Below are positions 43,260 through 52,035 of a stretch of DNA of 64,000 nt, in pieces. The translations under genes and the position numbers were made by a program. The stretch is from Xanthomonas sp. DAR 80977 (lineage in GTDB: Bacteria; Pseudomonadota; Gammaproteobacteria; Xanthomonadales; Xanthomonadaceae): assembly GCF_041240605.1 (NCBI RefSeq), contig NZ_CP162487.1, positions 4,471,001 through 4,535,000 on the forward strand, read 5' to 3'. The notes beneath the pieces were generated by a model that saw only the letters and a list, made by a program, of their open reading frames with translations, had not been told where the DNA came from and did not search any database. The stretch's first letter is position 1, and every line of letters begins with the position of its first letter.

Positions 43260-44668
43260 ACGATGCCGCCATGCGCCATGCAGGGGATCGCCGTGGCCGG
43301 AGCCAGCCCTATCCTTCCTGGTTGATCGCCGTGGCCGTGGGCCTGGTCGCGCTCGCCGCACGCCTGCTCTACATCGAACACTTCGCCGTAAGCATGCCGT
43401 TCTGGGATCAATGGGACGGCGAAGGCGACAATCTTCTGAGACCTCTGCTGTCCGGTTCGCTCGGCCTTGCCGAGCTGTGGCATGCCCACAACGAACATCG
43501 GATCCTGCCGACGAAGCTTGTGACGCTGGCGAGTTACCTGGCAACCGGCCAGTGGAACAACATCTACGAAGCCCGAATCAGCGCGGCGATCTACGCGATG
43601 ATTCCGGCCCTCCTGGTCTGGCACGGCATGCGCATCGGCGCATCGCTGCTCGCACGCCTTTTGTTGGTCGCGGTGGCGATCTGCGCGGCGGTCCTGCCCT
43701 ACGCCTGGGAGAACTTCCTGGTCGGCTTCCAGAGCCAGTTCTACTTCCTGATCCTGTTCGCCGTCCTGGCGGTCTCGCTTGCCGCGGCGAAGCACGACCG
43801 TTGGATCGTCATCGGTGGCGTTGTCGCGCTCTCCGTCGTCAGCGCGCTCACGATGGCATCCGGCCTGCTGACGCCGGTCGCAGCGGCGGCCACGTATGCG
43901 CTGGCCGCCCTGCTGCTGCCTGGGCGCAAATGGCCGCCGGTGCTGGCCGTTTGCGTCCTGATGGCGATCGCCGTGGCGGCGTACAAAAGCATGCCCGTCA
44001 TCCCCCAGCACGCGGCAATGCGCGCGCAGTCCGCGCTCGAGCTGTTCGGCGGCTTGGCGCGCGTGTTGAGCTGGCCGGTCCGCGGCATGTACGCGCCAGC
44101 GCTGCTGCTATGGCTTCCCGGCTTGCTTGGCCTGGCATTGACGCTGCATGCCAAGCCAGTCGGCAAGACGGACATCACCATGGCCGGCTTGCTGGCCTGG
44201 GGTGGCCTGCAGGCCGTCGCCATCGCCTATGGGCGAGGGCACGACTTGGTGGAACTGTCCCCACGCTATACCGAAATCCTCATTCCCGGATTGTTCGCGA
44301 ACGCATGGTTCGCCGTTCGCCTGCTGCAGCTCCGTCGCCCCTTTCCCGTCTGGGCGCAACGCGGCACGTACGCGATCGTGGCGCTGTTTGCGCTCACCGT
44401 GTTCGGTGGCTGGGCCGAGCGATTCCACGTCGATATGGCGGCGCTGCATGGCCGGCACGAAGCCACGCAGGCTCAGGCGCAGAGCGTGCTGTACTACGTC
44501 GCCTCCAAAGATGACGTATCGTTCGAAAGCGGACAGTTGCCACTGCCTTATCCGAATTCGCAGCGGCTGCACCAGCTCTTAAACGATCCGTATCTTCTCC
44601 AGGCGCTGTCCGGCAGCGACCAGCCCAGGCCGCTGGAGAGCTTCGCTTCGCCGAACGACACGCACTAG
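43256..44668 (+). CDS. Polytopic membrane protein, GT-C glycosyltransferase-like (second of two)
   Basis: A 470-residue membrane protein with about ten helices and soluble ends. The first external loop contains MPFWDQWDGEGDNLL and, soon after, HAHNEHRILPTKLV. The acidic and histidine residues there resemble GT-C catalytic loops, though the family has no name I can assign. It is similar in plan, not closely in sequence, to the protein at 39768-41018. Translational overlap with the GtrA-like gene suggests it uses the sugar that GtrA flips, as GtrC proteins do. Confidence 0.65.
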   Translation: MNDAAMRHAGDRRGRSQPYPSWLIAVAVGLVALAARLLYIEHFAVSMPFWDQWDGEGDNLLRPLLSGSLGLAELWHAHNEHRILPTKLVTLASYLATGQWNNIYEARISAAIYAMIPALLVWHGMRIGASLLARLLLVAVAICAAVLPYAWENFLVGFQSQFYFLILFAVLAVSLAAAKHDRWIVIGGVVALSVVSALTMASGLLTPVAAAATYALAALLLPGRKWPPVLAVCVLMAIAVAAYKSMPVIPQHAAMRAQSALELFGGLARVLSWPVRGMYAPALLLWLPGLLGLALTLHAKPVGKTDITMAGLLAWGGLQAVAIAYGRGHDLVELSPRYTEILIPGLFANAWFAVRLLQLRRPFPVWAQRGTYAIVALFALTVFGGWAERFHVDMAALHGRHEATQAQAQSVLYYVASKDDVSFESGQLPLPYPNSQRLHQLLNDPYLLQALSGSDQPRPLESFASPNDTH

Positions 44669-44681
44669 CCGTGGGTCCGCT

Positions 44682-44702
44682 CCCCCGCAATCATTGCGGG
44701 GG
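44682..44702. terminator. Hairpin between the two convergent glycan operons
   Basis: Perfect 9-bp stem cccccgcaa / ttgcggggg with loop tca, in the 48 bp between the ends of the rightward and leftward operons. No long T-tract, so efficiency is uncertain. Confidence 0.6.
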
Positions 44703-44716
44703 GTAGAGCGAGGCGC

Positions 44717-45259
44717 TCACGGCTCGCCAGCGACGATCGTTCCCATTTCGCATGCCGACGCGGCCTTGTCGCGCCCGTACACCAAGAACACGCGATAGCT
44801 TCCGGGCTGGATGGCAGGCAGCCATGCCCTGTGGTTGTAACCCGAGCGCAGCAGCGCCGGCTTGCCCAAGACCTGGGCCACATCCGGACGCTCTCCGCCG
44901 GCGACGATGGGAACCGCGTATGACGCTGCCGTGGAATTCAGTACGAGGGTTGCGCCGTCTGGCACGCCATCCGCCGCATCGGCCATCCAGCCGCCGAACG
45001 TTACCCAGCTCCGCGGCCGGACGTGTGCCTGTTGGGCCGGCCTGCCGTCGACCGCGTCCAGGCTGCAGTGCCCGCCCGTAGGCAAGCTAGCGATCGACCC
45101 AGGATATGGCGCGAATGCCGGCTCGGTCGCCGTGGCAATGCCTTCGTCGGAAATCGGTGGCTGCCTGTGGCACCCGCCAAGCATCGTGCCGACCGCCAGC
45201 GCGATCCACGGCAGACGGCTCTTCATCCCGGTGCTTGCGGCGCCGCGCAGGGCGCTCAT
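44717..45259 (-). CDS. Small predicted lipoprotein at the end of the O-antigen operon
   Basis: A 180-residue protein (169 if the second ATG at 45226 is used). MKSRLPWIALAVGTMLGGC is a lipoprotein signal with lipobox LGGC. The mature part looks like one compact beta domain: CSLDAVDGR, SWVTFGGWMADAA, GERPDVAQVLG, and IQPGSYRVFLVYGRD. I do not recognise a named family. The start overlaps the stop of the upstream glycosyltransferase (ATGA at 45256-45259). The order of residues resembles small accessory domains sometimes attached to membrane glycosyltransferases (weak inference). Confidence 0.7.
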   Translation of the reverse strand: MSALRGAASTGMKSRLPWIALAVGTMLGGCHRQPPISDEGIATATEPAFAPYPGSIASLPTGGHCSLDAVDGRPAQQAHVRPRSWVTFGGWMADAADGVPDGATLVLNSTAASYAVPIVAGGERPDVAQVLGKPALLRSGYNHRAWLPAIQPGSYRVFLVYGRDKAASACEMGTIVAGEP

Positions 45260-47580
45260 GCAAGCGCCCGGCCCCAGGATTGCGGTTCCCAGGAGCGCGG
45301 CGGATAAGCCAGCGTGAATGGAGTCGACTCCACCGTGAGATTGACGTTGTAGTAGGGATCCTGCTGCAACGCCTTGCCCCAGCGCGCCTTCATGAAGCTC
45401 TCCTCGCGCTTGAAGCGGGCGATCTTCTCCGGGGTGGTCTCGTAGCCGCGCGAAGCCGATTCGTGATGATAAAGCTCGGCGAACGGGGTCCAAAGGTTGC
45501 GATAGCCGGCCGCGCGGACGCGCAGGCAGAAGTCGACGTCGTTGAAGGCCACTTCCAGTTGCTCGTCCAGGCCGCCGACCTGCTCGAACACCGAACGGCG
45601 CACGATCGCACAGGCCGCGGTCACCGCGCTCAGACTTTGCGCCAAGCCACCGCGGTGTTTGTCGCCAGGCCAGCCACGCGCCATGCCCACATAGCAGTGC
45701 CCGGCCACACCACCGATGCCGAGGATCACGCCAGCGTGCTGAATCGTGTTGTTCGGGTAGTACAGCATCGCGCCCACCACGCCGATCTCGGGGCGCAGCG
45801 CGTGCCCGACCATCTCGTCCAGCCAATCGCGACTGATGACTTCGATATCGTTGTTGAGCAGACCCAGAACCGTCCCGCGCGCGACGCGCGCGCCGGCGTT
45901 GTTGATCGCCGAGTAGTTGAACGGATGCGGATACGGCAGCACGCGTACGCGCGGATCCTGCTGGACCTGCGCGAAATACTCCCTGGACGCCTCCTCCTGG
46001 GAGTCGTTGTCGATGACCACGATCTCGTAGTTGGGATAGTCGGTGCGCTCCAGGATCGAATCGATGCACTGCTTGAGCAGATCGATGCGGTCGCGGGTGG
46101 GAATCAACAGACTGACCAGCGGCACCGGTTCCGGCAGCGGATACGAAATCCGGAAATAGCCGCTGTAGCTCGCCATCTCCAGCACCTTCCCGCCGTTGCC
46201 GGTCCGGTCCAGATGCGCCTGCACCGCGCGCAACGCGGCAAGATGCGCATACGACTTTTCACCTGGCGCCATCGCGGTGGAGCCACTGATCATGCGCCAG
46301 TGATACAGCACCAGCGGAAGATGGCCGATCGCATCGTGAGGGAGCCTCTCGGTGATCCGCAACGTCAGATCCCAATCCTGCGCGCCCTCGAAGCCCTCGA
46401 GGAAACCACCGACCGCATGCACCGCTTCGGCACGATAGACGGTCAGGTGGCAGACGCAGTTCTGCGAAAGGAATAGATCCGGATTCCAGTCCGACTTGAA
46501 GTAGGGATCGGACCGCTTCCCCTCCACGTCGATCTTGTCTTCGTCGGTGAACAGCATCTGCCAGCGCGGGTTGTTCTCGAACGCGTGGACGCTCTTGAGC
46601 AGGGCCAGGGGATGCAATTCGTCGTCGTGGTCGAGCAATGCCACGAACTCGCCCCTGGCCATCTGCAGGGCCGTGTTCGACGCCGCGGAGATATGCCCGT
46701 TCTGCTCCCGTCGCTGGAACCGCACGCGATCGTCGAGTCCGGCATATTCGGCAAGCACCTGCATCACCGCAGGATCGGTGGATGCATCGTCGGCGATGCA
46801 CAACTCCCAGTTCGGGTACACCTGCTCGCGCACGCTTTCGATGCAGCGCCGCAACCAACGCTCGGGGGTGTTGTACGTCGGCACGATGACCGATACCAGC
46901 GGCCTGCGCGTCAACGAGGCGAGCTCCGCGTCTGCGGCCTCCTTCCATGCAGCGTCGCGGCAATCGTAGAACTCCTGCCACACCTCGTAGTCGGAGAAGG
47001 ACCCCGAACACATGCGGGTCGCATACTCGTGATAGAGGCGATCGGCCATCCTGCGGACGCCCTTGGTCAACACATCGATCGCCGTTCGTGCCAATAGCCG
47101 CAGCTTGTTCACGCCGCCTTCGCGGCGGGCAAACGATGCGCCGAACAGACGCCGCATGGCTTCGCCGCGCTCGATGCGCTGCAAGTGCAGGGCGGAATGA
47201 CTGAAATCCATCGGCGCGACGGAGGGATCGAAGCGGATGCCCGTGGTCGACTCCACCAGACGGACCACGATCTCGAACCGGCAGGTTTCGCCGCTGGGGA
47301 TATTCAAGGGAAGGTCGATGCGCTCGGCCTCGCCGCTGTGCCTGACGCGATACGTCGGATACAGCACCGGCGCGAACATGCGCCCGCGGTAGACCGACAG
47401 CTCGCCGGTGAGCAGATACCAGCCCCCAGCCAGGGCTTCGCCTTGCCAACGCAGTGCTATCTGGGGATCGCTGCCGAAGGCGCGCCATATCGCATCATGC
47501 GCTGCCGTGGCCGGGAATGTCGGAGCTAGCGGCGCAATCTGCTGCAGTGGAGTGACGCTGAGTGCAATCGTTTCGGACAT
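45256..47580 (-). CDS. Two-domain GT2 glycosyltransferase (O-antigen)
   Basis: A 774-residue cytoplasmic enzyme with two family-2 (GT-A) domains. Residues 1-140 are a beta-rich module shared with the next glycosyltransferase. Domain A (229-430) has VSVIVPTYNTPE, the DxD-like DHDD at 317-320, and QDWD at 401-404. Domain B (488-740) has VSLLIPTRDRIDLL, NNDIE at 576-580 and FNDVDFCLRV. Both appear catalytically complete. It probably builds the O-antigen backbone from dTDP-rhamnose or GDP-linked sugars made nearby (specificity not determinable). The start abuts the previous stop with no gap. Confidence 0.85.
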   Translation of the reverse strand: MSETIALSVTPLQQIAPLAPTFPATAAHDAIWRAFGSDPQIALRWQGEALAGGWYLLTGELSVYRGRMFAPVLYPTYRVRHSGEAERIDLPLNIPSGETCRFEIVVRLVESTTGIRFDPSVAPMDFSHSALHLQRIERGEAMRRLFGASFARREGGVNKLRLLARTAIDVLTKGVRRMADRLYHEYATRMCSGSFSDYEVWQEFYDCRDAAWKEAADAELASLTRRPLVSVIVPTYNTPERWLRRCIESVREQVYPNWELCIADDASTDPAVMQVLAEYAGLDDRVRFQRREQNGHISAASNTALQMARGEFVALLDHDDELHPLALLKSVHAFENNPRWQMLFTDEDKIDVEGKRSDPYFKSDWNPDLFLSQNCVCHLTVYRAEAVHAVGGFLEGFEGAQDWDLTLRITERLPHDAIGHLPLVLYHWRMISGSTAMAPGEKSYAHLAALRAVQAHLDRTGNGGKVLEMASYSGYFRISYPLPEPVPLVSLLIPTRDRIDLLKQCIDSILERTDYPNYEIVVIDNDSQEEASREYFAQVQQDPRVRVLPYPHPFNYSAINNAGARVARGTVLGLLNNDIEVISRDWLDEMVGHALRPEIGVVGAMLYYPNNTIQHAGVILGIGGVAGHCYVGMARGWPGDKHRGGLAQSLSAVTAACAIVRRSVFEQVGGLDEQLEVAFNDVDFCLRVRAAGYRNLWTPFAELYHHESASRGYETTPEKIARFKREESFMKARWGKALQQDPYYNVNLTVESTPFTLAYPPRSWEPQSWGRALA

Positions 47581-49893
47581 CTAACTCTCGGGAAAGGCCC
47601 CCCGGATCACCGGGGGCGCGTACTCTACAGGATAAACGGGATATGAACCCCGCACCAGCGCTGGCGCATGGCGATCGGGATCGAGCGAGAACGCCGGCAC
47701 ATCCAGCGACAGGCAGGGACTGTAGGCCGGGTCGTCGCCGAGCACCTGCTGCCAACGCGCCTGCATCGTGGCGACCTCCCCGGCGAACCGCGCCTGCTTG
47801 ACCGGATCGTCCTCGATGCCCCGGCTGGCGGATTCGTGATGGTAGGCCTGGGCGTGCGGCGTCCACGCATTGTCGTAACCGTGCGCGCGCAGCCGCAAAC
47901 AGAAATCGACATCGTTGAACGCCACCGCGATCGATTCATCCAGGCCGCCCACCGCGACGTAGGCCGCGCGCGTCACCGCCAGACACGCCGCGGTGACCGC
48001 CGAATAGCGCTGCGCCAACAATGCGCGTCCGTACTCGCCGGCGAAATCGTGCGGCGCATGAGCGAAGGCATGTGCAGCGACGCCACCGATGCCCAACACG
48101 ACACCAGCATGTTGCAGCGACCCATCAGGATAGAACAGCTTCGCGCCGATCGCGCCCGCCCCCGGGCGCGCAGCCAGCCGCACCAGTTCCCGCAGCCATC
48201 CCGCATCGGTGATTTCGATATCGTTGTTGAGCAAGACCACGATCTGGGCAGCGCAATGCGCCACGGCATAATTGTTGATCGCGGAATAATTGAACGGGCG
48301 GTCGTAGCGCAGTATGCGGACGCGCGGATCCTGGCCGATCGCCTCGAAATAGGCATGCGATCTGGCTTCGACGGAACCGTTGTCCACCACCGTGATGCGA
48401 TAGCGCGAATACTCCGTCCTGGCGAGCAGCGTGGAAATGCACTGCTCGAGAAGATCGATGCGATCGCGGGTGGGGATGATGATCTCGACGTCCGGTTCGG
48501 CGTCCAGCGCATACTGCACATGCAAGCGCTGCCGGTCCAGCACATGGATCCGCGCGCCTTGGTCGCGCAATGCCGGGCCGAGCACGCGCGCACGCGCCGT
48601 CGCATCCGCTTCGCCACGCGCAAACGGAGCGCAGATCGGGCCGGCGTCACCGTGCACGTGACGCAACATGTGCGGCAAGTGCAACGGGAGCGCGGCGCGC
48701 TCGTGGATCAGTGCGCACAGCAGCGAGAACCACGGCACCTCCGGGTCGAGGCCATCGAGCAGGCCATCCGCCAGCGCATCCCTGCGCACGAACGCGCTAC
48801 GCCCCAGATAATCCTGCTCGTACCAGCGCAGGCGATCCCACGCCGGTTTGAACAGCGGCGCGAAACGCCGCCCATCCTCATCCACCCTGTCTTCGTCGCT
48901 GTAGACCAAGGTCGCGGCAGGAAGCGAGACCACCTCGGCGAGGGCCTCGGCGGTCATCGGATGAATGCGATCGTCCGCAGCCAGCACTGCAACGTAGGCC
49001 CCTTGCGCGGCACGCAGACGCGCAGCCAGCGGTGCCGAGGCATGCACCGTCTGCAGCATCGGCAGCGCACGGTCCACGGGCCACTCGCCCAGCTGCCGGG
49101 CGTCGGCCACGATTTCGATCGCCTGCCCGGCCAGCGACCCAAGCGCAGCGAGGCATGCCGAGAAATCCGCTCCCGCCCGATCGTGGAGGATCAGCGAAAG
49201 CACCGGAGCCTGGGCTGGCCTGTCGCGGCGCGGCGACGCCACCAGTCCGGCCAGCCGCCGATCCTCGCGCAGTGCCCAGGTCGCATAGCCGGCATCACGT
49301 GCCGTCACATCCTTGCGCTCAGTGGAGAGCAGAGCCTGCAACGATGCGACAGCACCCAGCTCTCGCCATTGCGCCTGCGCGTCATCGACGAGTTCCAGCG
49401 CCTCCTGTGGCGCATCGCGCAGCCGCTCGCCGACGCCGCCGCGCAACAACAGCCAGAAGGCCTCGCGCTCGCTCAACCGATAAGACTCGAGCGGCCCCAG
49501 CTCGAACCTCGCATAGGCGTCTGTCGGGTCGAATCTCAGCGCCTGCAATGGCTCGGGGAAGCGCACCACGACATCCAACCTGCCGCGGCCCGGGGCCAGC
49601 GCGAGATCGATCCGGGTGTCTTCGGCGATGCCGTTGCCATAGTCCGGATAGAGGCAGGGGCTGGCCAGGCGTCCATCCAATTCGCGCAAGACGCCACGCA
49701 GCCTGTACCAGCCGGCGGCAAGCGGCAATGCCGGCTGGGTCAGCGCGAACTGCGGATCGGGCCCCACAGATTCCCAGGTAGCGACCTCGCCGGCTGCGAC
49801 GCAGGCAAGATCGGCCAACGGCGTCGCATCCCAACGCATTCGCGTCGGCGGTCGTTGGCCCGCATCCGGCACGGTCACCGCAACTTCCACCAT
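47581..49893 (-). CDS. Two-domain GT2 glycosyltransferase with degenerate first domain
   Basis: A 770-residue paralog of the next gene. An N-terminal module (about 1-140) with GWYRLRGVLRELDGR and SPCLYPDYG is shared with the 774-residue enzyme. The first GT2-like domain (230-410) has lost the usual VPTYN and DxD residues (SLILHDRAGADFS; LAADDR at 304-309), although YSDEDR at 331-336 remains. The second domain (469-740) is complete: EIIIPTRDRIDLLEQ, LLNNDIEI, FNDVDFCLRLR. ATG 49893 has aagg upstream and overlaps the preceding gene by 19 bp. A GTG at 49878 forming GTGA is an alternative start. Confidence 0.82.
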   Translation of the reverse strand: MVEVAVTVPDAGQRPPTRMRWDATPLADLACVAAGEVATWESVGPDPQFALTQPALPLAAGWYRLRGVLRELDGRLASPCLYPDYGNGIAEDTRIDLALAPGRGRLDVVVRFPEPLQALRFDPTDAYARFELGPLESYRLSEREAFWLLLRGGVGERLRDAPQEALELVDDAQAQWRELGAVASLQALLSTERKDVTARDAGYATWALREDRRLAGLVASPRRDRPAQAPVLSLILHDRAGADFSACLAALGSLAGQAIEIVADARQLGEWPVDRALPMLQTVHASAPLAARLRAAQGAYVAVLAADDRIHPMTAEALAEVVSLPAATLVYSDEDRVDEDGRRFAPLFKPAWDRLRWYEQDYLGRSAFVRRDALADGLLDGLDPEVPWFSLLCALIHERAALPLHLPHMLRHVHGDAGPICAPFARGEADATARARVLGPALRDQGARIHVLDRQRLHVQYALDAEPDVEIIIPTRDRIDLLEQCISTLLARTEYSRYRITVVDNGSVEARSHAYFEAIGQDPRVRILRYDRPFNYSAINNYAVAHCAAQIVVLLNNDIEITDAGWLRELVRLAARPGAGAIGAKLFYPDGSLQHAGVVLGIGGVAAHAFAHAPHDFAGEYGRALLAQRYSAVTAACLAVTRAAYVAVGGLDESIAVAFNDVDFCLRLRAHGYDNAWTPHAQAYHHESASRGIEDDPVKQARFAGEVATMQARWQQVLGDDPAYSPCLSLDVPAFSLDPDRHAPALVRGSYPVYPVEYAPPVIRGAFPES

Positions 49894-51998
49894 CTGCGCC
49901 CTTGCAACTGCGCAAGCATGGCCATCTGCTGGCTCTGCGCCGTGGCGAGCGCATCGACCTTGGCTTCCAGCGCACGCAGCGCATCGCCGCGCTCCATCCG
50001 CCCCAGCGCGTCGCCGAGCCGGTCGGTCAATTCGCCCTGCTGTGCGCTCCAGTGCCGGATCGAATCGACCAGACGGTCGTCGGTGGCAACGAGTCGGTCG
50101 TGCAAGGCGCCCTGGCCCTCGGCCAACTGCTGGACGACGGCCTGAACCCGCTGCAAGGCCGGCATCGTCTGCGCCAGGCCATCCCCAAGCGCGGCGTGCA
50201 GCGCCGCGATGGAGGCATACATGTTCACGCCATGCTGTCCAGCCAGATTGAGCGAGTGCTGAAGCGACGCGAACCCGTCGGCGATCTCCACGTGCTGCTG
50301 CCCGGCCGCAGGAACGGGGACTGCTGCACGCGGCACGGCTGCATCGAGCATGCCCTCGATCGCTTCGCGCTGGTCCTTGCCCGTGACCTGGCGCTGAAAC
50401 GCCAGTTCGCGCTCGAGCCACAGATCGAAACCGCCGCCTGCCGAGGGAGCGAACAACCCAGCCACGACATCCAGCAGCAGGGTCCGCAAATCGATCGGCG
50501 CGCCCTCCGCCATCGGCGCCACGACACTGCCGCCATAGGTGAACAACAGCGAGCGCAACAGCAGCCAGCCGAGCGTCGGGCGCTCGGCGACCCACTCGCG
50601 ATCGAAATAGACGATCCGGCCATCGGCGGCGCACAACAGATTCGATGGCGTGGCATCGAGGTAGTCGTCGGGCAAAACGCTGTCGACGCTGTCCAGCGCG
50701 ACGGCATGCCCTTCGCCGTGCAGCACTTGCGCCAATGCGTGCAAATAGCGCCGCATTTCCGCGACCAGGTCTGCCTGGGTCCAGCCCGACTGACTCAGTA
50801 CCGCACGAATTCCGTCGACCAGCAAAGGGCCCTGGAAATAGTCGGTCTCGCCTTGCACCTGCAAACGAACCCCACCCTCTGCCGATGGCGAGTCGGACAA
50901 TCTGCGTGCATGCACCCGCACCGATTGGCCCTGCTCCGCGACGAACAGCGTTTCGCGCGCATAGGCACCCAGCCGCTGCGTGCTGTAGTGATACGCCAAC
51001 GCCGATTGTTCGGCCATCGCCACGTCGTCGGCCACCGCTTCCACCAGGAACGAATTGGCCAGGTCCAGCGCCAAGCCATTGGCCGCGACGACCGGCCAGG
51101 CGCGCTGGAGATTGAATGTCGTGGGCGTGAGCTGGGGATCGCGGCGAACAGCCTGCGCCGCCAGCGCGCCGGCATTGAACAGGGCGGGGTCGGCCGAGAT
51201 GCCGCGTTCGGTCAGGATCGTTGCCGGCATCTTGTAGTCGGGCAATGGCGCCGCGAAACGGCTGCGTGCGAAGCCGGCGCGCCGCAGCAGCGAGTCGAGC
51301 TCGTGCCGTCCGTAGGTGCGTGCGCCGCGCGCCTGATAGCGGTCCTCCAACCCGACCATCGGATGCCCCAGATGGTCTTCCGGCACGCCGGCCAGGTACT
51401 TCAGGCCCAGCTGATTCTCGATGGCCAGGATCAGGCGCCCTCCCGGCGCCAACAGCTGCTTCGCCGCCTGCAGCATGTGCAGCGTGGGATTCTCTGCTTC
51501 GGAGAACAGGCTGGCGTACTCCAGCACGCCGATCAGGGTCACGACGTCGAAACGCTGATCGACCGAGAAATCCTGGAACCGCTCGGCCACCACTGCGACA
51601 TTGCGCAGCTCACGAGTGCGCTCACGGGCGATGCTCGCACGTCGCAGCGAGCCTTCGAGCGCCAGCACGTCCGCCCCGCTCTCGCCGAGATAGCGCGTGA
51701 CCGCGCCGCAGCCGGCGCCGATCTCGAGAACCTTCGCACCCGGCCGCAGATGCTGCGCGAACGGCCGCAGCAGGTTCGCCCGCTCCGTGGACAGGTGATA
51801 ACGGCTCGGCCAATCCACGCAAGCGGCCGCCAGTTCGGAAGAAAACACGCTGACGTCGGCAGCGGCGCGCAATGTCGCCAACAGCCCGTCCTCGGAGCTG
51901 TCGCCATCGCTGTAGTCGATGCTGTCGTACCCGTCGCGACGCCATACCGCAACGTCCACGGGCAGGACATAGCCAGCTGCTGCCAATGAATCAATCAT
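49875..51998 (-). CDS. WbdD-like methyltransferase / kinase-like / coiled-coil protein
   Basis: A 707-residue three-part protein. Residues 85-260 are a class I SAM methyltransferase (VLEIGAGCG at 90-98). Residues 300-540 contain a phosphotransferase-like pair: D-A-T-P-S-N at 448-453, recalling the catalytic loop of aminoglycoside-kinase-type folds, and YFDREW at 464-469 as the metal-binding aspartate. Residues 570-707 are long helices predicted as coiled coil, ending in WWKLR. This is the plan of E. coli WbdD, which caps O-antigen chains and acts as a length ruler with Wzm/Wzt. The kinase assignment is by motif only, and a clear ATP-binding lysine was not found. Confidence 0.72.
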   Translation of the reverse strand: MIDSLAAAGYVLPVDVAVWRRDGYDSIDYSDGDSSEDGLLATLRAAADVSVFSSELAAACVDWPSRYHLSTERANLLRPFAQHLRPGAKVLEIGAGCGAVTRYLGESGADVLALEGSLRRASIARERTRELRNVAVVAERFQDFSVDQRFDVVTLIGVLEYASLFSEAENPTLHMLQAAKQLLAPGGRLILAIENQLGLKYLAGVPEDHLGHPMVGLEDRYQARGARTYGRHELDSLLRRAGFARSRFAAPLPDYKMPATILTERGISADPALFNAGALAAQAVRRDPQLTPTTFNLQRAWPVVAANGLALDLANSFLVEAVADDVAMAEQSALAYHYSTQRLGAYARETLFVAEQGQSVRVHARRLSDSPSAEGGVRLQVQGETDYFQGPLLVDGIRAVLSQSGWTQADLVAEMRRYLHALAQVLHGEGHAVALDSVDSVLPDDYLDATPSNLLCAADGRIVYFDREWVAERPTLGWLLLRSLLFTYGGSVVAPMAEGAPIDLRTLLLDVVAGLFAPSAGGGFDLWLERELAFQRQVTGKDQREAIEGMLDAAVPRAAVPVPAAGQQHVEIADGFASLQHSLNLAGQHGVNMYASIAALHAALGDGLAQTMPALQRVQAVVQQLAEGQGALHDRLVATDDRLVDSIRHWSAQQGELTDRLGDALGRMERGDALRALEAKVDALATAQSQQMAMLAQLQGRRWWKLR

Positions 51999-52035
51999 GC
52001 AATGCTTCCTCTTGAATCATCGTTGGCGTGATTTA

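Noticed and set aside
44717..46069. A longer leftward frame that would fuse the small lipoprotein to upstream sequence
   Set aside because: The extra part is an antisense-frame reading of the glycosyltransferase gene. The lipoprotein signal and ATGA overlap mark the real start.
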